A model generated the notes under the pieces. That model saw nothing but the letters and a program-made list of their open reading frames with translations. It was not told the origin of the DNA and ran no database searches. A stretch of 64,000 bases of DNA from Mytilus californianus (taxonomy: Eukaryota; Mollusca; Bivalvia; Mytilida; Mytilidae). Positions 24,018 through 36,375 of this stretch are shown here, piece by piece. The stretch lies in NCBI RefSeq assembly GCF_021869535.1, contig NW_026262712.1, positions 67,054,100 through 67,118,099 on the forward strand, given 5' to 3'. A program made the translations under genes and the position numbers. How positions within the stretch are numbered: position 1 is the first letter of the stretch; each line of letters begins with the position of its first letter.

Positions 24018-24640
24018 ATAGATATAGGAAGATGTGGTATGAGTGTCAATGAGACAATACCCTAATATAAAAAAAAGAAGATGTGGTATGATTGCCAATT
24101 AATGAGACAACTCTCCACAAGAGACCAAAATGACACAGTAATTAACAACTATAGGTCACCGTACGGCCTTCAACAATGAGCAAAGCCCATACCGCATAGT
24201 CAGCTATAAAAGGCCCCGAAATGACAATGTAAAACAATTTAAACGAGAAAACAAACGGCCTTATTTATGTACAAAAAATGTACGAAAAAACAAATGTGTA
24301 ACACATAAACAAACGACAACCACTGAATTAAAGGCTCCTGACTTGGGACAGGCACATACATACAGAATGTGGCGGGGTTAAACGTGTTAGCGGGATCCCA
24401 ACCCTCCCCCTAACCTGGGACAGTGGTATAACAGTACAACATAAGAACGAACTATAAAAATCAGTTGAAAAAGGCTTAACTCATCAGATGGACAAAAATA
24501 AAGTGGACGTGGCCGGGTACTTGTACATACCAACAACAAAAAGACACTAGGTACAGATATGAGAGTACTCGCATTTAACTCACAGCTAGTTCAAAGCCAC
24601 TAACAACTAATAAAAACATCATGCATTTCCTTAAATAACC
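24018..24640 (-). repeat. Dispersed 3' tail repeat, copy 4
   Basis: On the minus strand this is one of the longest copies. In plus-strand spelling it has GAAGATGTGGTATGATTG, CACCGTACGGCC, AGGCTCCTGACTTGGGACAG, GTGGCGGGGTTAAACG and CTCATCAGATGG. The last part matches the region 3' of the Penelope-like element at 4.5-4.8 kb. A short duplicate of the extreme 3' end lies at 24,018-24,065. Confidence 0.75.
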
Positions 24641-24959
24641 AGGTCCAATTTTAATGGTTCATCAATAAAGCGCAATAAACAGATTTTTACTCTAATATGG
24701 GCCATCATTTTAATACGCTTAATATATTTAGAAAGAAAAATACTAAAAATCTGCAAGTTTGTCGGTATTGTCTAGGATGAATAATTTAATGATTTTATAT
24801 TTAAAAAAGAGAGTAAACAAAGAACAGATTCTGTCTTTTTCAACCTTAAATGTTTATTCGTCCAGGGAAATTTGAGCAACTGTTAATCATAATGTTAAGT
24901 TTGGAGAAGCTACATTTTTGTATTTGTATGGAATTCAAAAATGACTGCATTGTTAAAAA

Positions 24960-25190
24960 CAAATATATATATAAACTCATCAGGCACCATGTTTATAATT
25001 TTGCGCGTCATACCCGCTTTTCGTCTGGAAATAAGACAAATCAAATTGGTAATATGCCAAATAAATCATCAAGCTGAAGAGCATGGCGGACCCATAATTC
25101 GGAAAGGTTTTGTCAAATACATCCAAGGTGAACTGCTATTCCTCTCTAGTGACAATGTTTCTTTCCGGACACACATCAGAACACACCAGA
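24960..25190. repeat. Decayed dispersed repeat
   Basis: CTGAAGAGCATGGCGGACC and TTTGTCAAATACATCC resemble, at a distance, the block at 36.38-36.56 kb (GTTGAAGAGCATTGAGGACC). It is a degraded member of that family. Confidence 0.4.
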
Positions 25191-25248
25191 ACACTCTAGG
25201 CGCATAATTTGGATTTTATTGTGCGATATAGTTTTAGGTAGCACTGGA

Positions 25249-25512
25249 TTGATTGATTGATTTTTGGTGTTTTAACGCCACTTTTAAGCACCGCTTTTGG
25301 GCTATTTCGTGGCGGCCAGTTTTTATTGGTGGAGGAAGCCGGAGTGCCCGGAGAAAACCACCGACCTTCGATAGGAAAACTGGCAATCCTAGTCAATTAA
25401 GATTGGAGTCGAGTGCACCCGCACGAGCGGGGTTCGAACTCACAACCTCAGTGTTGACTGGCTAGTGATTACAGTAGTAACTACTTAGACCACTCGGCCA
25501 CCGAGGCCCCTG
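25249..25512 (-). mobile_element. tRNA-derived SINE with intact promoter boxes
   Basis: On the minus strand it starts GGGGCCTCGGTGGCCGAGTG, with an A box, and has a B box GTTCGAACC near 25,432. A conserved central domain (CCGGGCACTCCGGCTTCC) follows, and it ends in short ATCA repeats. It is flanked by GGTAGCACTGGA at 25237-25248 and 25513-25524, a perfect 12-bp target duplication. It depends on a partner LINE for transposition. Confidence 0.88.
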
Positions 25513-25524
25513 GGTAGCACTGGA

Positions 25525-26855
25525 GTATTTGCATTCCAGAATTTAGGTTGCTCGTTTGTGTACCCTACTTAAGTCAATGTAACTGAACAGTGTGATTGGA
25601 CAAAAAATACAGTATCAACTTAACATACTTTCCCAAACTGAGGGATGAATCAGGTGTAGAAAATATGAAATAATTTTACATACGGGGGAAAATGAATTTT
25701 TGAGAATTTTTTTTAATTTTGTATTCACTGCATGATAAAAGACCTAAAAGCACTAGTTAACTTAGGTGTTTAAAGATATCAAAAAAAGTAAACGGTCATG
25801 ATACATATTCAAATTCATTTCTGAATAGTATAATGAAAGTACTTCAGTTAACTGTTTATGTAGAATTTTTGGCAGTGTTAGAAAGTGGTGAAAATTCTAA
25901 AAAGGCTATCATTATCCCTTATGGGCCAGGAAATACTACCGTTCCCCCTTTAGAGAAGCTGTATGTTTCTAGTATGGCTTAAATAAGTTCCAATGTTGTA
26001 GTCATATCTTATTTCAGTGTGGCATTCAAAATCGAAAACACTAATGTAGGATCATCCCAGTTGTGTTTAAATATGCGCGATATCTTATGAGGAAAGGCTT
26101 TCTTTATGTATTTTTCATAGTTTTGTGTTAAACAGTATCTAGTGGTGTTGGCCATCTTGAATTTGGATTGGCTACAAATTCAAAATGTGTAAACGCTATT
26201 TTAAGGGCAAGGTGTACTTATACATTGTAGGAGCATAAACTAAAATTTTATTGTGTTTCTAGAAACTATTCACCTAAGCCTAGACTCCCATGGTTTGGTT
26301 GAAATTATATGAAAGATTTTTTTTCAAATATAACTTTACTTTTAATAAATTGATAAAAATTCAATTGATTTTTCCATGATTATAGATTTCTACGAGAGAG
26401 AGAGAAAAGGAAATATGAAGAATACAAATTTAACACCATGACTATAGTACTTGTTGCATAATCAATTATTTTTTAACATATTTTTTATGAAGAAAGTTAT
26501 AAATGATGAATCTCAGTGAAGGAAAGTGCAGAAGAAAAAAGGAGCATGTAGTTTTTACATTCATGGAATAAGAAAAGAGCAGGATTGTCATTATCGCCAA
26601 TTTGGACGTAGTAAATAAGTAAATAACGCAATTCAATACCAGAAGTTAGTAAGGCCTTGTGAGTTTCGTCCTTTCACATAAATATTATCCATAAATGAAT
26701 GACAATTTGTACTTGGTACTCTTTACAGTAGGCAGTACAGATGGTTAAAAAAAACTAACATCATACTTGTATTGCAATAAACATTCTGTGTGTATTTAAT
26801 TATGCATTCCTTTGTTTAACTGTTTGCCAGACAAAGACAGGTTATGTTCTTCTCA
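25525..26855. other. No gene seen
   Basis: AT-rich interior of F without a recognised domain; a short (GA)n stretch lies near 26,395. Confidence 0.4.
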
Positions 26856-26859
26856 TATA

Positions 26860-27262
26860 TTTTATGATGGTATGATACTCAATCCTGAATGGGAGGGATT
26901 GTGTTTGATTTTCATATGATGAAGACATAATCTTTCAGTCAGTTTCATTGAGGTCTAGAGCTGGCATGTCAGTAACTGCTTGTAGTCCGGGCCCTTGTTA
27001 ATTTATCTCATTGTCATTTTGCTTAGTTTCTTTTGTTACCTATTCTGACATCGGACCTGGACTTCTTTTAAACTGAGTTTTACTGTGCGTATTGCTGTGT
27101 GTTTTTTTCTTCTACATTGGCTCAGTAGAGGTATAAGGAAGGGTTAAGATATTTAAAGGCTCCGTGCTGAGGGCCGAACTTTGAACTATAATGGTTTACT
27201 CTTTACAAACTATGACTTGGATGGAGAGTTGTCTCATTGGCACTCATACCACATCTTCTTAT
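26860..27262 (+). repeat. Dispersed retroelement tail, copy 5
   Basis: It contains GTCTAGAGCTGGCATGTCAG, GACATCGGACCTGGACTTC and, at 27,160 onward, the end GGAGAGTTGTCTCATTGGCA plus CATACCACATCTTC. The final 100 bases match copy 6 at 49.8-49.91 kb. No coding remnant adjoins it. Confidence 0.65.
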
Positions 27263-27940
27263 ATAATTATTATATATCTAGTAACTCATGAACAGTAAAA
27301 GTGACGCCAACCAATATCGAACGTGATCAGTGTTTTGTGCTAGTCAGCATTGTGTATAAGTTTTATAACATTTGGTTGAGGCAAACTAAAGTAAGGATAA
27401 CGGAAACTATTGTTTTGATGTACGGAACGGACGGACCAGGGTAACACTGTATGCCCCCTCTGCTACGGCGGCAACACAGAAGTTCTGACTACTGGTGATA
27501 CCCAAAGTTTAACCTCCACCAGCACTGGCATTAACCCACACGCAATTATGATTTATTTATTTTGGGCAAAAAAAGATATGATTATGCATCCCCTTCACAA
27601 GGAGTGACAAAGTTTACAAATTTATTCTACATATACATTTTTGTAACATTTTATAGCCTATCAGTTTTACTTCAACTTACAAACTTAAATTGTTCATTAT
27701 TTTCTCTTTTATATGTCTTTTTAAAATTCTGTTTTGAACAGAATGATTTGTTACATATACTAGTACTGCACATGCATTTCTAGCAAATCGGACATTATTT
27801 CCACTATTTTAAACATTAATATTACAAAGCAAATCAAATAAAATTCAGTCGAAGTTGAAAATAAATGTTCAATCAAATATATATGCAAGACTGGTAGTGC
27901 ACATATGCACATATCGTTGGCCAGTCGTTTAAGTAAGATT
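27263..27940. other. No gene seen
   Basis: GC-richer patch at about 27,420-27,540 (CCCCTCTGCTACGGCGG) may be part of another dispersed repeat. Nothing coding. Confidence 0.35.
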
Positions 27941-28053
27941 TCATCTTCATTCAATATCGCGTTACGTCCTTTAGAATTATTCCCATGGGTGAACACTTTT
28001 TAAGAAAGTGCCCATGGAAATATCCTAAGGGCAAAACGTCCGGATGAATGAAG
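27941..28053. repeat. Imperfect fold-back
   Basis: The left arm begins TCATCTTCATTCA and contains CCCATGGGTGAACACTTT. The right arm begins AAAGTGCCCATGG and ends TGAATGAAGATGA. The arms are complementary with several gaps; there is no coding content. Confidence 0.55.
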
Positions 28054-29542
28054 ATGAACAATAGAAAATAACTCTCCATTCCTGAAAAATAATGGAGAGT
28101 TTGAACAAAAGATTTACGTCACAGGTGTATTTTAATTGTTGTGATTTAAAAAAAATGAATACAGATACATGTATTAGATACTAGAATGTGGGTTCTTTAA
28201 TATTATTATGATACTTACACAGTAGAAACTATCTTTCTGAATTTACAGTAAATAAAATAATGTCAGTGAGCGTCAACCCAACAAGCCTGAGATGGACTTT
28301 ATTCCAGCCAAACAACAAATATAGGTTGTAAACAACAAATATAGATTATAAAGATGGCCTTTTTATGTCTTTCTTTGTACATTTACATACTCAGCTATTT
28401 GTTTTATAGTTGCTTAATAATAAGTATATTGACACTTGTTAATATTTTTTTCTAGACATAGTAAATTGCATTTGAAATGAAATAACAATTTTCTTCTCAA
28501 TTTGTATTTCTTTTCAGACGTACAGGTAGTAAAATATATCATAGTATAGTTATGTGATTGTTGTTTTAAGTTTCAGGGTGAAATATTAGTTACTGTGTCA
28601 TTGAGATGAAGAACTGCAATAAAAGTACTATTTGTTTTCCTAAGGTTGTGTCAGATTTGTCATGATGCAGTACATCACACCCCTTAATTTTAATTTTTCA
28701 TATCTCCTATATTTGTATGTGAGCAGTTTTTATCACTTGATTTCTATTAAGCAATTGGATAAAAAGTTGGTCTCGCTTCTCTTTAAGCCCTGTCACTTAA
28801 GGTCATCTATGGTAAACTGAATCTGCCTACAAAACTAGTTGGGGTCAGATTCCTACCAGCGTAACTGTATAATTTCCCCTAAAATGAATTTGTTGTTTCC
28901 TTTCCTTTCGGCCAATAGTTCGAGGACTTAAATACATCCATTGCTTAAAAATTGTTAGGTTTAAAATGTCCTTCAAAAATGGAGATTATTTGGCCCTACC
29001 CCCTCAGTCACGGTCTATTGACTTTGAAACTTTTGCTTATTTTACATGTATTAGCTTGTGATTAGTTTAGTGTAGGGGGAACCATTAGTGGTACATTTGT
29101 AGTTCAATGGTATTTGTTTTGCAGTTGTATAAGTTAATATTATTAATTCGTATATTTTAACAAATTTGATTCGTTTAGGGATAGTCACATGTTAAACTAT
29201 ATTTTTGAAGGTAGAGGGAAAACGGCGGATAGCAAAAAGCATATTGCACAGCAAAATGCATATTGCACGGTTATTTTTAGAATATCTAAAAACCGATATA
29301 CTTTGTGACGTCATGTAATGAATTTCAGGATATTGTTCAACGTTTTGAAACAAATGACATCTGTGATCGATTATTTGACAAAAATTTTTTTCAAATACAT
29401 AAGATGTCAAACAAACAAAAAAAAGTAAATGAAATAACAACTAATATGTTGTTATTGTCAAGGAGACAATATAATATCTATAAAATTCCAACAAAATCAA
29501 ATGACGATTTTGATACAAATATGGTCGAAAATTAATAATATA
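28054..29542. other. No gene seen
   Basis: AT-rich sequence with no recognised repeat or domain. Confidence 0.4.
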
Positions 29543-29683
29543 ACAAATATAGCCTTTGTATGAGGTCAATACAGGATATATCGACCCAAAGAAGTATATC
29601 GACCTCGGACTTCGTCCTCAGTCAATATACTTCTTTCAGGTCAATATATCCTTGTATCGACCTCATACAAAGGCTATATTTGT
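29543..29683. repeat. Strong fold-back (MITE-like hairpin)
   Basis: The left arm ACAAATATAGCCTTTGTATG continues through GAGGTCAATACAGG. The right arm is nearly its complement and ends CATACAAAGGCTATATTTGT. Arms are about 65 bases with a loop near ACTTCGTCC. Confidence 0.75.
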
Positions 29684-30045
29684 ATAACATATATATTAGT
29701 TTGTGATTAGATCAGTTTAAGATGAACTGCTAATTTTAGGTCAATGATATTTGGTATTTAAATTTATTGTCATTTGTATCATTTAGCAAAATCGGATTCA
29801 GTTAATTTAGACATTCGGACATTTTTTTAAATTCCGTTTGTAAACAGGGAGTGGTTATTGAATATAAATATTATTGTAGTATTAAACCAATTTTTAAGAC
29901 GTTTCGGCCATTGCCCTTCTTCAGTTTCTTTATTTTTCTTCTCAACTACATGGCAGACATTTTTTCTTTTTCAATCATTAGGATGTTATAGATATAATAA
30001 ATATAAAATAATCAAGTCAAAACTTTTTGATGATGTAGATTTTAA

Positions 30046-30604
30046 TTTTTAATATTAAAAAATGATTTTTTAATATTAGAAAATGATTTCTTAATATTAA
30101 AAAATGAATTAATAATATTAAAAAATCATTTATTAATATTAGAAAATGAATTTCTAATATAAGAAAATACTTTCGAATTTGTAATATTAAAAAAGGAATT
30201 TCTTATATTAAAAAAGGAATTTCTAATATTAAAAAAGGAATTTCTAATATTAATAAATGATTTTTTAATATAAGAAATTCATTTTCTAATATTAGAAATT
30301 CATTTTCTAATATTTGAAATTCATTTTCTAATATTAGAAATCAATTTTCTAATATTAAGAAATCATTTTCTAATATAAGAAATTCATTTTCTAATATTAG
30401 AAATTCATTTTCTAATATTAGAAATTCATTTTCTAATATTAGAAATTCATTTTCTAATATTAAGAAATAGTGTTTTTCTTTTTTAATATTAGAAAATGAT
30501 TTTCTTATATTAGAAAATGATTTTTTAATATTAAAAAATGATTTTCTAATATAAGAAAATGATTTTCTAATATAAGAAAATGATTTTCTAATATTAGAAA
30601 ATAG
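30046..30604. repeat. 21-bp palindromic array, right end of F
   Basis: About 26 units of TTCTAATATTAGAAATTCA type and variants occur in tandem. This is the same repeat as the left array but longer and more varied, with 20-bp and 21-bp units. It abuts the F terminal sequence AATAGCTCTTTTTGTCC. Confidence 0.85.
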
Positions 30605-30798
30605 CTCTTTTTGTCCACTTTGGCTTGCCATACATTTGAAAATCACGATGCACGTAAAATTAAGTAAGCAGAACACCTTGAACGAGGCACCTGTCTTGCA
30701 CGACTGAACGTTAAATAAAAAAGTAAAAACACGTTGAACGTGAAATAAAAAACGGCGATCACGTTGCACGAAAATAACCCTTTACCACCCTCTGATCA

Positions 30799-31549
30799 TA
30801 CATGTAGTCGTGGAACTTGAGAATCGGTTTTTTCATTTTTAGATTTCAAACGCTTTACCGGTTTGCCTTGCAAATTAACGCTTTTCTGTTTATCGTCGAT
30901 GATTGCAAGTTCGTTATGCTTGCAAGTTCTTGACATTTGGGGATTTCCACTTTATTTGTGACGTCATGCAAAAGTATTTATCATCGGCAACGTGCTACTT
31001 CAAAAAACTTAACCGAATATTTTTCATTGCATTTTCACTAATATTGGCTTGAAAAAGAGAGGTTGTGTATGTTCTAGCATATTATTTGTTTAAACGTCTA
31101 TTTCCACTACTACTGTTTTATTCCTCTCCTAGAATTTCGTTGAATTCTTGGGGAAAGCCTTTCCACTCATTCTCAGGAAATTGGGTCCAATACATGATTT
31201 GTTGTCCCTGTAGATATTTGAAGCCTCATCTGCTTTAAAATGTCGAAACACATATGTTTTTGAAAGTCAAGGAAGATATCTAGCTAAAACAAACACAATT
31301 GCTACGTAGAAGAATATTAAAATTACTCCAGCCTTACACTAAAACGTATTATTTTGAGTAAAACGAATGTCCCTGATGGTATAGATATTTTTTTCTGTTG
31401 AGTATTTGACTTAAGAAGTTTGTAAAACATGTACTTATGTTGCCTTTTCCGATCTATTACCATTTAGCCAATACAAATATATGTCATTTTAAGTAGTTTG
31501 TCACAAAATAAAACCAACACAGTTTTGAGAATATATATCACTATTTCTT
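30799..31549. other. No gene seen
   Basis: Flank of the MITE E insertion; no recognised content. Confidence 0.4.
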
Positions 31550-32850
31550 TGACCAGATACGTTACTTCCTTTTGATTATACTCTACATTTATCTAAAGGT
31601 CAATTGAAAGTATGAGTATGTTGCTTTTGAAGTGCTAGTCAATAGTTATTACCAAAACAAATTTATATGATTTGTATCTATAATGGTTTAGAAAATTGAT
31701 AAGCTCCAAAACTAGGAAATGACTTTTGTACGTTAATTTTTAACAGATACGTTACTATGGAGTCATTTGAATAAACATTAACCACTTGCATGTGATCTAT
31801 CATGTCTATTCAACTGAATAAATATGTTTTTACATATTTTATCGTACTTTTCAACAGTGAAAAATGTCCTTGTATCAAAAACATATTTGAAATAATGGAC
31901 CACGAACAATTTGTTAAACAGATACGTTACCAATAGATACGTTACTATGTTTCGATTAACGATAACATATCGATATTATTTCGGAATTCAGACTTATGAG
32001 ATATCTGCCTTAAAACATTTTTGTTTTGTTTAATGATCAACGAATAATATCATCAGTACAACAAGTTATCAGCTGCAATTTGCGAAGACATATGAAAGAA
32101 CAACGTCAGTTTTAGTAATTGTACTGATTTTAACTTGAAATTTTAATATATTTTTCGCTAATATATCAATTTAGATATTTTAACACATAGATACGAATTA
32201 GACATCTTAATTTTGTACCTACAGGATAAAAATAGTGTTAAAGTATTGTAATTCAGGGTGCAAACATTAAGTAACGTATTTGTTTCCTATAGTAACGTAT
32301 TTGTTGCATGCCTTGAACAGATACGTTACATCGTATATCCTATTGTTTCATTCAAGTTTGAAGCGTTACGCTCACTTCTTTGATTTCAAATATTATATAT
32401 TTAAAGTTAATTTATGATTAATAGTTCCAGAGCCGATATAACAGAGATTTTAATATACAAATTGTCTTCTCAACAGATACGTGATCTGCTAATTTCCAAG
32501 TTGAAAAAAAAGATAATATATATAAACATTTGAAAAAATATATGAAATTAATATGAGCAGTTGTTGATAAATGATATTTAAACATATTTTGAGTAATATC
32601 TTGATACATATTTTATCAAGAACAACTAATTGTTATGTTTTTTGTCTTCAAAATTATATTTTATCAAGATATGGATGCAAGAACAATTAATTAACTTTTC
32701 AGAATCTATTACTTAATATTTATGACTATTAATATCATCTTGGGTACCTCTAGACTAGTTTTTGGAGGAAAATATCTAAGCATGCAATGACACTTTGTAT
32801 GAAAATTCGTTTGACAAGGAAATAAAACATGACGGTAACGTGTATCTGTT
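31550..32850. repeat. Cluster of the motif CAGATACGTTAC
   Basis: The motif or a close variant occurs at about 31554, 31744, 31919, 31935, 32318 and 32474 on the plus strand. It occurs inverted at about 32271, 32292 and 32835. Spacing is irregular and the sequence between copies is not repeated, so it is not a simple satellite. The function is unknown. Confidence 0.6.
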
Positions 32851-33930
32851 ATGTGGAAAACAGTGACCCATAGTCCTGACCACGATATTATTTTCACAGT
32901 AAGAGCTTTGGAATCTTTCAAATCATATATATACGAATCATTTGAGCATTATTAGAAGTTGGTTTACACAAATTTATTTTCCAAGTATAATTTTGGCAAA
33001 TGGTCCCGATTTGCTGAGAATCAGTGTTTAAAAATCAGCAATGTTATTGACATCTCAACAATGAGTCATCATCTATTTTTAGGTTATGTGGCCTCTTGTT
33101 CCTTTTTTTAAGGGCAAGAGTATTATTTTTTATAGTCTGTATGTGAGCGGATTTTTTAAGATCAGAAAATGATTTGATATATTTTGATAAAACAAAACCT
33201 GCCGAACACTGGCTCATAAAAGTAATGTAATCCTATGCCATTGAATGCAAATTGAATGAAAAAATACTTTGATGCATTTATTACATTGTGACATCATTAT
33301 AGTTATCTTAAACGTATTTAAAGTGTTTAATTCTGGACTTTCCAATTGACCATTGAAAGTCACGTGTAAAAATTAGAATAATCTTTGTAGAGACAATAAA
33401 AAGTTAGTATGTCCCAATTTCTCTTTTTTTTTCTCGAGATATTCATTTGTTATTTGATCTCAAATTTATTCTGTAATGTTCAATATACAAATCCTTGGCC
33501 TGACCTATATATTGTTGCACATGCGCAAAAGCCACTGTCCCAGACAAATGTCACGAACTTACAAGCATGTCTAATTATTTTACGGAATCGGGTCACAATG
33601 CGAAACATAGAAAGATTGACCATGTTTCTGAAGCTCTTCACCAATTAAATATATCATACTGTTTGCAAATAAGTAAAGAATATTTACATACACAGTGGAT
33701 AAAATTTGCTCCAAGGTTGTGATTTTTTTCTTCCGTTTCGAGTTAGGGTAACGAACTTCCAATCATCGAGGATACCTATTGGGAGAAAATATAGAGGTCA
33801 GTCGTAGACTTGTAGTTTAAAAAAAAATCGAAATCGGTGTTAAAACACAACTACTGAAGTAAAGGATTTTGGCAACACCATGTTTGTATGCTCTACTGAT
33901 TCGTATGCATTACATTGAAGATTCTGGAAA
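32851..33930. other. No gene seen
   Basis: Short ORFs here have no recognisable domain and no supporting context. Confidence 0.4.
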
Positions 33931-34150
33931 CACGCAGGTTCGTATGCTGGCATACAGACCTGCGAAATACAACATTTGATTCAATATTGGCCGTTCTGCA
34001 TACATCAGGTTCGTATGCAGGCATACAGACCTGAGAAATACAATGTATAAATTAAATGTAGACTTAAGCATACACCAGGTTCGTATGCTGGCATACAGGC
34101 CTGAGAAATGCAAGTTAATTTATTAAGATTCAGTTCAGCATTCACCAGGT
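33931..34150 (-). repeat. 70-bp satellite, inverted cluster
   Basis: Three units with GGTTCGTATGC and GCATACAGACCTG cores lie at about 33,948, 34,008 and 34,079. They are the complement of the 15.3-kb satellite (GGTCTGTATGCCTGCATAC). Confidence 0.75.
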
Positions 34151-36375
34151 GTTCAATATCCCAGATTCCCGATTTTCAAGTGTTTGATAAAAAGAAAAAC
34201 GTGTTTTTCTTTATTTTTCTCGTTTTTGCATACGTTTGTCTTATGAGCAATAATTCGACCTATTTGAGTACGAATTATGGCAAATGACCGTGAATGAGAA
34301 TTTTTAATTTTAGATGAGAACGTATTCACAACAGACTGATCATTGGCCAACGACAGAGAAAGAAGCACTTAAAATAATAAAAACTGTATGATATAAATTT
34401 CTGTCAGCAAGTTTTATTGTTTCCGGGAGACTTCTTACATCTCGCATTGTACCTAGATTTTTCCGATCTTACAAAAAGATAAAGTAATAAAACATGCAGA
34501 ATCCGATAAAGCTCAGTTAGCTCTGAAAATTATAATTTTTAAGGCATCCTTGAGTTCAAGAATGAGATTTCATCGACACAGTTGATTCATGAACATCCAT
34601 TTAGGCCAGAGATACATAAGGGTCTGGATGGGGGCTCTTCATTTCTGTATTCTTTAATTTTTTAGGCCATTTTTCTCTATTCTTTATAAATTTTGCCTGT
34701 TATGCTCTATTCTTTATATTTTAGCCATTATTCTCTATTCTTTATTTTTTGGCCTATTTTTCTCTATTCTTTATTTTTGTGGCCCTTTATTCTTCACAAT
34801 TTGACTATCATTCTCTGTCCTGTAAACCCCATCAACACACTTATACATGTACACATACAATTCTCAGATACTGATATAGAATTGAGACATTGCCTTTCTA
34901 TATTGATATCAGCTCCCCAATGTTTTGCATTGTAAAAAGTTATTAATGACTATTTTTTGTTTTGCAAGAATAAATAAGCAATTGTCTAATTGATTAAATC
35001 AGAGATGATTGTGTGAATGTTTCGGGGGGGGGGGGGGGGGGGGGGGGACGTGTGAGTCTACCCAGGAGGATGTGTGTTGTCTGTCATCTCAGTGTTTTTT
35101 AATCGGAACTGGCACAATTCATGCTTTTGGTTTTGATATGGTAATCAATATGGTAAAAAAATCATTCAAATCAAAATCAAAATTAAGAATAGCAAATGCA
35201 CAACTCCATTTCCTATAGAAATGTTGGAATTCAGTATATCAGTTTTCAAGGAGTTGCGGTTTAACAAAGTTTGATGCGAACGACTATGAAACAGAAGTAA
35301 CCTTTTTCTCAGTCACTGGGCATGTTCAATTTCTGCATCCTTATGTTCGTGTAACAATACCCCCCTGCGTTTTAATTTGGTGGATTTTCAAAAAAAAATA
35401 GATTAGATATATTTAGGCAAATTTGTTCAAACTAGATAAATTAAGGCAAATCGGTTCTAACAAAAGAGTTGGTTTAAGTTAACATTTGAGCTTTCGATGA
35501 TCAAACTGGTTCTTTAGTTGCAATTGCCTCTTTAATAAATAAATTATGACTTATATGATAGCCAATAATCAAATCGCTTTCAGTTTCTGATAAAAATAAC
35601 AAGTTGCTTTCTTTAAAAAAAAAGAAAAGCAATACGTGAACACGAGACCGCTGACTGGTCACCAACAAATTGTTGTTGGTTTTCTTTTGCTTTTGATTTT
35701 AAATAATTGACTGTGAATAGTATAAGGTAATGATGATGTTAAAACACCTTTATGGAAAATATGTAATTGTGTAGATTCTTGTACACGTCAATTAACAGCA
35801 ATGTTGGATTTTAGTTGTAAATAGAAAAGTGTATATAGCTAGTACTGTTAAAATTTACCTTTTAAGGCTTGACTATTTTATATATTACTTGGGACTGTAC
35901 ATCATTTTTTCTTCGTGTTTAATATACAAAATCCCAATCCTATTGCAATTCCCAGATTTTGCAAACCAGATGTATAAAACAAATTGCATAGACCATTCGC
36001 AGTATAAATTTAAGCACACAGTTTGCTTTATAATTTGGATGCCTTCAATTATTCTTCTACTCATTATTGAAGCTGTCTGTACTCATGGTAGATGTGGTAT
36101 AGAGAAATTGAAAATCTCATTCCATGTGAAGGGTAACTCTGTGGCATGCAACTTTTAAGAAGGTTTCGTATTTTGTTCTTGAGCGCTTCATTGGGACCTC
36201 TTATATACTGTCAATTCTTTTCATAAAATTTTAAGGATTTCCTGAAGTTACTCAGTCCAAATATTCTACAGAAAAAACTAGTTTAGAAGAATATCATGTT
36301 TTTAGAAGTGTTATGAATATCTGAATATGCTCTCAAAAGAACCAATTTATATAAAAAGATATGTAGATATATATA
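34151..36375. other. No gene; pyrimidine-rich tandem repeat and poly-G tract
   Basis: About 34,650-34,800 has tandem units around TTCTCTATTCTTTATTTTT. A run of about 24 G lies at 35,023-35,047. A 109-codon ORF at 35,829-36,158 shows no domain and is not supported. Confidence 0.5.

Larger units (their letters stand above)
22277..30632. mobile_element. Element F: 8.36-kb insertion with palindromic-array ends and 6-bp duplication
   Basis: The left end TATGGCAAGCCAAAGTGG runs on to AAGAGCT, and the right end is the exact complement (AGCTCTTTTTG to GGCTTGCCATA). It is flanked by CATTTG at 22271-22276 and 30633-30638. The related MITE copy at 20.35-20.69 kb has this site once, uninterrupted, which proves the insertion and its 6-bp duplication. 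Just inside each end lies an array of palindromic repeats of about 21 bp. The interior holds a broken LINE, a SINE, tail repeats and fold-backs, with no transposase. Confidence 0.75.
21952..30792 (+). mobile_element. MITE E, copy 2, split by element F
   Basis: The left end is GAGGGTGGTAAAA and the right end TTTACCACCCTC. Both are flanked by TGATCA (21946-21951 and 30793-30798), a 6-bp target duplication. The MITE's own sequence is 21952-22276 plus 30639-30792, about 480 bp. Everything between belongs to F and later insertions. A run of about 25 G near 21,965-21,989 expands the left end. No protein is encoded; it is mobilised in trans if at all. Confidence 0.8.

Noticed and set aside
25249-25512. 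True tRNA gene on the minus strand
   Set aside because: A and B boxes are present, but the body lacks a full cloverleaf and is followed by the SINE central domain, tail and 12-bp target duplication.
29543-29683. Fold-back as a microRNA precursor
   Set aside because: The arms are too long and too perfect, typical of a MITE hairpin; no small-RNA evidence is available.
35829-36158. 109-codon ORF as a gene
   Set aside because: Hydrophobic, AT-driven composition, no domain, no splice or promoter context.
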